This document shows, piece by piece, positions 57,756 through 64,000 of a DNA stretch of 64,000 bases (position 1 is the stretch's first letter; every line of letters starts with the position of its first letter). A program made the translations under genes and the position numbers. The notes under the pieces were generated by a model, which had not been told where the DNA came from, searched no databases, and worked only from the letters and a program-made list of their open reading frames with translations. The DNA lies in the NCBI RefSeq assembly GCF_004011695.2, contig NC_082416.1, positions 868,001-932,000 of the forward strand, read 5' to 3'. This DNA is from Ascochyta rabiei (Eukaryota; Ascomycota; Dothideomycetes; Pleosporales; Didymellaceae).

Positions 57756-58803
57756 CTACTGTGTTGGACACCCTTCGTCCATACCTGCAAGTGCTTCCTG
57801 CGCGGCATTCATGTCACCAACAAGATCGGGCGGCGGCGAACCGGCGGCTTGCATCTAGCGTTTGTCAGTCTTGTCGGCGGAGAAAATTCAAGGGATTGCA
57901 TACCTTCTGCATCCTCTCTACAATATACTCCCTGTCCTTGGCGTTGTCATCGCTGTAGCCCTTCCTCTCAAAGCGCCCTGTAATCTGTCTAACCAGCACC
58001 TGCTGCTCCTCGTACCTCTTGAGGTCTTCTGTCGGCACCTTTCCTTTGTTCTTTTCCATCCAAGCTGGAAACTTGACGTCAAGCTCCTTCATAGGTTCGT
58101 ATAAGATCTCTTTGTTGGTCAACTGCTCCATCATGCCCATGAGTATCTTGCTGAAATCCTCGTCGCTTCCCTCACCTCCAAGCCCTCCGCTCTCCATTTC
58201 CTTGAGCATCTGCGCGAGGATATCGTCTTGGCTAGCCGAGGATGCTGCCGCCGAAGATGCTGCGTCGCCTGACTCTTGCATGCGTTCCATGGTCTTCTTG
58301 ATGGTGTCTTGGAAGCTTTTGTCTGCTTTGCTGGCAGGCTCGCTTGCTTTGGAGGAGGTGCCGTCTTTGAGTGACGAGGACGCTGCGGCTGCGGCTTCAG
58401 AGGCTGTTGGAGCTGGGAGGTGGTCGCCGCCCATTTCGCTGTTCATTTCCTTCATGATGTCTTCGAACTGCTTCTGAAAGTCGCCTTGGCCGAGCAGCTG
58501 CTCCATCTCCTCTTGCAACTTCTTAGCGAATTCGTCTTCATCTTGGAGGAGGAGTTCAGCGGGCGATATGTCTTCTGGTCTGCCAGGACCAGAAGAAGAG
58601 GGCACCGGCGGTTGCGGTGCGGCCTTGGGTGCAGATGATGTGGGAGCTGTGACAGGTTTCGAGTCGAGCTTTGTGTTTGCGAACTCGTCTAGGACGTCGT
58701 CCAGGTCGGAAAGGTCGTCTTCCTCGGGGTCTGGTGCGATGTCGGCTGGTGGAGGGGCGGCGTTCACATGCTCCGCCTCGTGCTTTGCTGGCGCGTCCGC
58801 CAT
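57756..58803 (-). CDS. PEX19: Peroxin 19 (peroxisomal membrane protein chaperone/receptor)
   Basis: Two exons, 58803-57904 and 57854-57756, 332 residues, with a 49-bp intron (donor GTATGC, acceptor CTAG). Pex19 binds newly made peroxisomal membrane proteins in the cytosol and docks on Pex3. The N-terminus is acidic (EEDDLSDLDDVLDEF, the Pex3-binding type). The Ala/Ser-rich middle is followed by the conserved helical cargo domain (ILYEPMKELDVKFPAWMEKN, then RYEEQQVLVRQITGRFE and MQAAGSPPPDLVGD). The end is GMDEGCPTQ: a Cys four residues from the end, matching the CaaX farnesylation site typical of Pex19 (yeast ends CKQQ). The start MADAPAKHE has a good context (GCCATGG). The extended upstream frame is unlike the family and is taken as leader. 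Shares its promoter region with UBC9. Confidence 0.96.
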
Positions 58804-59269
58804 GGCTATGGCTACTGAGAATGGCAAATGTCTTCTCTCACCGGTGAACTCCAGGCGTGCTTGGAGTAGCGCACAAACGGAGGGCGTTCGTTGGGTAGGC
58901 AGATGCATGTCACGCACGCGCTGCTGCTCTACGCGATACGCGGATACCCGCCGACGTCCAGCCTCGGCCACTGCCAAGTGGGGCGCAGCGGGGCAGGGAT
59001 GCCTGGATGCCTGAACGCCTGGATGCCTCGCTGAGCCAGATTCACGCTCGGTAGTTGTACGTCACGTGCGCTCGTCGACTCGACTCGACTTCACTTCGAT
59101 AATCAAGCTTTGACGCCGCCCTCTCTCAGTTTCACTACGCTTGCTGCCTTGCCGCCTTATCAAACCAACGCCGACGGGCGCTTTTGATCCGTCGCACGTC
59201 CATTGCGCCCACGACCTCGGAGAGCAAAATATCTACAACCAAGCTCGATTCCAGCCTCACGACCACACC
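58804..59269. promoter_or_regulatory. Shared divergent promoter region of PEX19 and UBC9
   Basis: 466 bp between the two start codons, so both promoters must lie here. It contains repeated GCCTGGATGCCT-type units (58,999-59,027), a CGACT repeat near 59,074-59,090 and CT-rich stretches close to UBC9. No TATA box is obvious for either gene. Confidence 0.6.
59063..59068 (+). promoter_or_regulatory. CACGTG box (bHLH-type site)
   Basis: Palindromic CACGTG in ACGTCACGTGCGC, about 200 bp upstream of UBC9 and 260 bp upstream of PEX19. Such boxes are bound by fungal bHLH factors (Cbf1 type). Use here is inferred from position only. Confidence 0.35.
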
Positions 59270-59885
59270 ATGTCTTTGTGCATGAACCGCCTGTCCGAGG
59301 AGAGGCAAGCCATCTCTGCGCGAAGAGGAGCCTGCCCGTATGCTGACGGCAACATAGGAAACAATGGAGACGCGACCACCCGTTTGGCTTCTTCGCGAAA
59401 CCCATGCGCGGCGCGAATGGCATGATGGACCTCAAGAAGTGGGACTGCGGAGTGCCGGGCAAGGAGAAGACAATCTGGGAGGGCGGCCTGTTCAAGCTCG
59501 AGGTCACATTTCCCGACGAGTATCCTACAAAGCCACCAAAGTGTACGTTATCCTTTCCCAGCTCGATGCGCCAGTTGCGGCAGAGCCACGGGCCTGGCTC
59601 TCTCTGCTCACTACGTTCTAACATGACGCAGGCAAATTTGTACCGCCGCTATTCCACCCCAACGTCTACCCGTCTGGCACCGTCTGTCTGTCGATTCTCA
59701 ACGAAGAGGAAGGCTGGAAGCCCGCCATCACAATCAAGGAGATCCTGCTCGGCATCCAATCACTGCTCGACGAGCCTAACCCAGAATCGCCGGCACAAGC
59801 AGATGCGTTCAACCTGTTCAAGAAGGACCGGGCGGCCTACGAGAAGAAGGTGCGCGGTGTCGTCAAGGAGAACCCCGCACCTTAG
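59270..59885 (+). CDS. UBC9: SUMO-conjugating enzyme E2 Ubc9
   Basis: Three exons, 59270-59304, 59358-59542 and 59632-59885, 157 residues, the length of yeast Ubc9. It carries SUMO as a thioester and passes it to lysines, mostly in the nucleus. Visible: the Ubc9-type start [46 protein letters not shown]; the E2 signature [15 protein letters not shown] with the catalytic Cys; [19 protein letters not shown]; and the end VVKENPAP. Intron 1 (53 bp) starts GCAAGC after AG and ends ATAG: a GC-AG intron, needed to give [11 protein letters not shown]. Intron 2 (89 bp) is GTACGT...GCAG with TTCTAACATG as branch site. The intact frame and conserved residues suggest a working gene. Confidence 0.97.
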
Positions 59886-60682
59886 TAGGACGTGTTGATT
59901 GTATCGAGGACATGTACCCGCTTGAGCCGGGACCCAAGAGAAGAGAAGAACCAAGGGGCTAGGGAGAGAAGTGAAAAAATTGGTGCGTCAGGAGGATTGC
60001 CTGTGCATCACTGAGGGATGCTTGTTTGGCACGCATTCCACACGACGACGCTATAATCATGGTTTCTGGCGTTAAGGAGTGTTGGGACATGATGGAGGCT
60101 CACTGGAACTCTAGAGAGATGCTTTTGGGCTCATACACTTGCTTTGCGAATGATTCGCAACTGTATGAATTGAACTGACCACCACTATCCCGTCTTCTGC
60201 AATCAGCATTGCCGACAATACACGCTACATGGAAGTCTTTGAGCTTACGTTGCCTCAAGGCACTGCGAGATGTATCTGCTCACATGGCTTGACTTCCCCA
60301 GCTTCCCGTTTTCTGTTTTCCAAACCGCGTGTTGAGGCTGCAGAGTGAGGCAATCGCGCGAACCCCGGTCTAGTGTTAGCGCGATTTCCTGGTAGCTCCG
60401 ACCAACGGCAGCGTCACGTCGTTGTAGCTACATTCCATTTGCCTTCACTCGGCTGCTTTTGCTTGACCCTACTACATCTCTATTGCTGTCGCGCCAGCTG
60501 CTAGGGCTTATCAGCAAATTCGGACGTTGTCTGCCTCGTCACCCCTCCCCCCAGTCATTCCTTTCCGCGTTAGAGCGCTAAAGTGCTCACAGTAGCCTTG
60601 TACGCTCCGTCACCACGAAGGCTCCCTCTGCCTGCTGCTAACGCACAACGTAGCCCAAACGCCCAAAAGAATCCCCGCCATC
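59886..60682. other. Intergenic region upstream of the Pab2-like gene
   Basis: About 800 bp: the UBC9 3' untranslated region, then the promoter and leader of the next gene. Pyrimidine-rich, C-rich stretches near 60,533-60,565 (CGTCACCCCTCCCCCCAG) are common in fungal promoters. No frame with coding character was seen. Confidence 0.55.
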
Positions 60683-61671
60683 ATGTCTGACGTTGAGACG
60701 GAGCAGAAGCGTGAGGAAGAGCAGCGCCGCGAGGAAGAGCGGCGCCGCGAGGAAGACGAGCGGCTCGATACCGCAGAAGATGAGCGCCGCGGAGAAGATG
60801 TTACCGAAGAGGTACGACGCGGTTTCCCATTATCGCACGGTCGCCGTCACTCCCTGCTATGCGCAACGTCTGCGCGACATGCATGGACCGCGGCCTGCTA
60901 GCCACAGACACCAGAACGCCAGACTGACAATGCGCAACAGGAGGAGATCTCAGCCATGAGGCGCCGCGTGCAGGAGATGGAGGAAGAAGCACAGAAGCTG
61001 CGCGAGATGCAGCAGTCGCTCGACCACGAGCGGCACGAGATGCGCGAGAGCAAGGAAGACGTCGATTCGCGGAGTGTATTCGTGGGCAACGTAGACTACG
61101 GGGCCAGCCCCGAGGAGATCCAGGCACACTTCCAGAGCGTCGGCAGCATTAATCGTGTCACCATCCTGCTCGACAAATTCACAGGGCATCCGAAAGGGTC
61201 AGTACCAAGAGGAGGTTTTCTTTGAACGTCGGCTTGTACGACATCGTCTTTCGTAACCTGGCAAGAGTTTGGCAGAAAGATCGGAACGCTAATGAGCGTA
61301 TGCAGGTATGCGTATGTAGAGTTCACTGAACCTAATCTGGTCAACGAGGCTCTTGTCCTCGACAACAGCCAGTTCCGTAACAGGAATCTGAAGGTACGTC
61401 CCAAGTGCTTGACTCCATGATAGCCGCCCCAATCTACTCGCGCTGACGTAGTCTGCAGGTCGTTCCCAAACGAACCAACCTACCTGGAATGACACGAGGC
61501 GGTCGAGGTGGTCCCAGAGGCGGTCGCGGAGGCTTCGGCGGCCGTGGTGTGCCATACGGTGGTCGCGGTGGTGGCTACGGTGGTGGCGGCGGTGGCTTCG
61601 CCCCTCGAGGAGGTGCCTATCGTGGTGGATACCGCGGTGGCCGCGGAGGCTCTGCCTACCGTCCATACTAA
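60683..61671 (+). CDS. Nuclear poly(A)-binding protein, PABPN1/Pab2 type
   Basis: Four exons, 60683-60811, 60941-61197, 61306-61393 and 61459-61671, 228 residues. Introns are 129, 108, 65 bp with donors GTACGA, GTCAGT, GTACGT and CAG acceptors. Order of parts: a Glu/Arg-rich acidic N-terminus (residues 1-50), a coiled coil (about 48-75, [19 protein letters not shown]), one RRM (about 80-155) with RNP2 VFVGNVDY and RNP1 YAYVEFTE, then an Arg-Gly-rich tail ending GGSAYRPY. This arrangement is that of human PABPN1 and fission yeast Pab2, which bind poly(A) tails in the nucleus and act in polyadenylation and exosome-linked RNA decay. The RGG tail is a usual arginine-methylation target. RNP1 is split by intron 2. 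Yeast Sgn1 is a more distant relative. Confidence 0.92.
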
Positions 61672-62797
61672 ACTGTGTGACCCTTGGAGGAATTTGAAGA
61701 CCTCGGTCACTTTGAAAGTACGGGTTCACCACTTTTTGCCTTGGATTGAGGAAGACAAAAAATGAGTTTAAGAACCACAATATGAGTCTCCAAACAGTCT
61801 GTATCATATCGTTATTTGTAGGAATGATGGAGAAGCCAAGGCCAGCAGCACAAAACGTTGACGTGTTTGCGCATAAGCATGTTGCCGCCCAGCGATCATA
61901 GGGGACAAACATTGGTTTCATTGCGTCCGGCCACTGGCCGTGCGGTATTTGTGTCTCGATAATATGCCTTCTCATAATGGAGTTTGATGTATCAACCACG
62001 AAGTGTACTGCAGCGCCTCACTCATCAGGAACGTGTCAGCTCAATATGCGCTCACCTGAAGCCACGCAAGGTGCACGGTAAAGACAACAACCCATCTTTG
62101 ACTGGCTCAATCGTCTGATTCACTGCTCGCACCAGTCAGTGAATTTTCCAAGTCCTTCGCGATGACGTCCATTCCAACACATCTTCAAGACTGCTTGTTC
62201 ACGAGCCAGGACGTTGAGTGCCTCGGAGCAAATAGGTTGAAAGGCCAGCAGTCATGTTTGAAATCCTGGAGTTGTGGCAGCGCCTACCACGAGTTTTCTC
62301 GCAAGACGAGGAAGATGGGACTGTTGTGGTCGCAAGAGCACTGCTCGGTACCAAAAGCTAAGCTGTAGACGATGCTAGGATCCCAAGGGGTATTGAAGAA
62401 AGAGAATCGATGATTTGCTGTGACTATGGTCGTGTGTGACGATACAAGATGATGTTGAGGAACCACTGGCACCCATCAGTAGAAAAGCAGTCAGTTAGCA
62501 GGACGCGTGAACGAAAAACGACGAAAGACGACTTCAGCCCGCTTTGTCGCACATCATGAATTACTCTGATGCTGGTTAGTATTTGAACTTTGAACTCAAG
62601 GCTCGGACATGGGTCAGGGTAGATCGAGTTGTCTAGAGCTATCTCCCACATGAGCGAGGAGGTCCTCTGCAAGAACAAGGATAATGAGTAAGAGGAGCAC
62701 CGATTTATGCTCTGGAAATTGTCTTTCCATGAAGCCAGATGTCTTTTTCTGAGGCCGAGGGAAACAGCCCATGCTTCAGAGTGGCTTGTTGTCCAAA
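61672..62797. other. Intergenic region between two convergent genes
   Basis: About 1.1 kb between the stop codons of the Pab2-like gene (plus) and the kinase gene (minus). It should hold both 3' untranslated regions. Short frames on both strands (for example 62,162-62,368 plus) show no domain or supporting intron structure, so I call no gene. Confidence 0.5.
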
Positions 62798-63651
62798 CTA
62801 ATCTCTACCATCTCCTACGCCCTGTTGTTCGGGCGCCCATTCTGGGTCCTCCTTGCTCTTCACCACCTCATGCACTTCTTGCCTTGAACTTAAAATCTCT
62901 TGTCCATTCACCAAGTCATTCTCATCTGCTCTTTTGGCTGCCTCCTCCTCGTTCCTTGCAATCCCTGCCTTGACGTGTCTATGGATCAGTCGTTGCCGCG
63001 CAACTTGGAAGTCTACATCAACGAACCACAGCTCATCCATAAGATCTGCCGCTTCCTTCCATGGACCATGGTTCAGTGAACAATAGTTGCCTTCGAAGAT
63101 GACAATACGAACCGAAGGTGCGATTGGAATATCATCTGCAACTGGATCTTTCTTCGCGTGATCGAAACTAGGCGCATACAGCGTCCGTGTTTCCGGCAAT
63201 ATTGGTTCTCGAAGCTTCTTCACTAACGCGAGAAACTTTTCGGCATCAAATGTAAACGCAGCTCCTCGGCGTGCATGTGCAGTTTGCGGGTCAGGCATAG
63301 CGTCGAGCTGCGCACGGGATAGATGATAACCGTCCATGGGAATGAAGGCTGCGACGGGATTGCCATTGTATGTCCCCGGAGAGGTCTGTGCATGCTTCTT
63401 ATTGAGACCGTAGGAGACTTTGGCTGCAAGTGTGGTCTTGCCTGGGCGCAATCAGTCGTACAGCTGAAGATGCAATGCTTTGTAGGGTACCTGAGCCTGG
63501 AATGCCGGAAACTCCAACCATCAATCGCTGTGATCTGCTGACATGTTGAAACTTCTCTATACACTACAGTTAGTATGCAGTCACAAAGTGCTCCAAAAGA
63601 CCCCGTCATACCCCATGTCTTCTCTACCAAGCGGTCGACTTGTTCTTGCAT
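62798..63651 (-). CDS. P-loop kinase of the uridine kinase/YFH7 family
   Basis: Three exons on the minus strand, 63651-63612, 63556-63491 and 63441-62798, 249 residues. Introns are 55 bp (GTATGA...ATAG, branch ACTAACTG) and 49 bp (GTACCC...CCAG). Joining exons 2 and 3 completes the Walker A loop GIPGSGKTT, split inside its second Gly codon. Then come MDGYHLSRAQLDAMPDP, HARRGAAFTFD, FDHAKKDP, the Walker-B-like VIFEGNYCSL and the lid-like RHVKAGIARNEEEA. This pattern is typical of fungal ATP-dependent kinases related to phosphoribulokinase/uridine kinase and pantothenate kinase, such as yeast Yfh7. The substrate is not known. The short first exon (MQEQVDRLVEKTW) is supported by frame and splice sites. 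Confidence 0.88.
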
Positions 63652-64000
63652 AGTGCTGCAGGCGTGACACAAAGCGGGTATGAGCCAGCAAATTCTGTGT
63701 TCTTGGAGTTTGAGATAGGCAGTTGGAAACCCGGGGACGAGTAGAACCAGCTGGTAGTCAATGTGAGTGGGTTGCTTTTGCTCCGGCGCAATCGTGGTTG
63801 ACTGTGGGGGCTCGACATCCTCTCGAGCAATGCCCGAGTTACCGCTGACGTCGTTGTCCGGGGAGAACCGCTGCACGTGATGGATTCCGTGGTGCTGATG
63901 TGTCAAGACGGTGGAGATAGTGAGACACATCGACTGGTATGAGCCCAGAGCTGCACCTCTACAGCCTCCATCATAGGTGCTTTGGAGTTTGTGGTGCTGC
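63652..64000. other. Upstream region of the kinase gene, window edge
   Basis: 349 bp upstream of the kinase start. An open frame runs through it in the kinase strand, but it would add an unrelated leader, and the first exon begins well at 63,651. I treat it as promoter and 5' untranslated sequence; a gene starting beyond the window cannot be excluded. Confidence 0.45.

Noticed and set aside
57856..58977. Longer PEX19 reading frame starting upstream at 58,977 and running into the intron
   Set aside because: The extra N-terminus is unlike Pex19, ATG 58,803 has a better context, and the read-through end lacks the conserved C-terminus that a 49-bp intron restores.
61289..61999. 236-residue minus-strand frame overlapping the Pab2-like gene
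   Set aside because: Antisense to the RGG-encoding exon; its His/Arg-rich repeats mirror the glycine-rich tail on the coding strand.
63223..63930. 235-residue minus-strand frame overlapping the kinase gene start
   Set aside because: It covers leader, exon 1 and intron 1 in a frame that does not encode the P-loop; the spliced model gives a coherent kinase.
1..64000. tRNA, rRNA, CRISPR array, or secondary-metabolite or effector gene
   Set aside because: No cloverleaf, rRNA match, spaced direct-repeat array, or signal-peptide/Cys-rich small gene could be supported; the repeats found are transposon LTRs and inverted ends.

Overview
The window looks like a chromosome segment of a filamentous ascomycete (Pezizomycotina, possibly Dothideomycetes; the class is a guess). 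Reasons: short 49-129 bp spliceosomal introns, fungal forms of Pex19, Ubc9 and a nuclear poly(A)-binding protein, and repeats carrying the hallmark of repeat-induced point mutation (RIP). It has two compartments that meet at about 53.1-53.2 kb.

Positions 1-53,230 are a gene-free, TA-rich graveyard of nested transposons. CpA/TpG is strongly depleted in favour of TpA, and reading frames are broken mainly by TAG/TAA. Using LTR pairs and target-site duplications (TSDs) I resolve the following. A Ty3/gypsy family has a remnant (1-1705), a 5' fragment (LTR 1706-1723 + 8664-8847, internal part to 9381) and two complete copies: B (9382-17582, minus) and C (30816-38111, plus, TSD GTAGA). A chromodomain gypsy element D (1724-8658, minus, TSD GCCTA) sits inside an LTR of that family. 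A Ty1/copia family has a truncated copy (about 17861-20880) and a full copy (21282-29224, TSD CTAGG); the full copy is itself split by a pogo-like DNA transposon (21811-23673, TA) and by an 868-bp insert with a 15-bp TSD. A second copia element E (41698-46971, minus, TSD CTTCT) lies inside a third gypsy element F (38741-52204, plus, TSD ATAGC). F and C both lie inside what I infer to be a two-gene PIF/Harbinger-like DNA transposon (about 29271-53230). Small elements (a 314-bp near-perfect palindrome, CCCTA-rich arrays, a solo LTR) are nested in B. Subtracting its inserts makes B 7.30 kb, the length of C, which supports the parse.

Positions 53,231-64,000 are a normal gene-dense compartment with balanced base composition and open frames: an AIM9-like phosphotransferase (minus), a conserved fungal protein of unknown function (plus), PEX19 (minus), the SUMO E2 enzyme UBC9 (plus), a PABPN1/Pab2-type RNA-binding protein (plus) and a YFH7/uridine-kinase-like P-loop kinase (minus). 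PEX19 and UBC9 diverge from a 466-bp region holding a CACGTG box. These genes are housekeeping functions and show no joint pathway. No tRNA, rRNA, CRISPR array or secreted effector-like gene was found.
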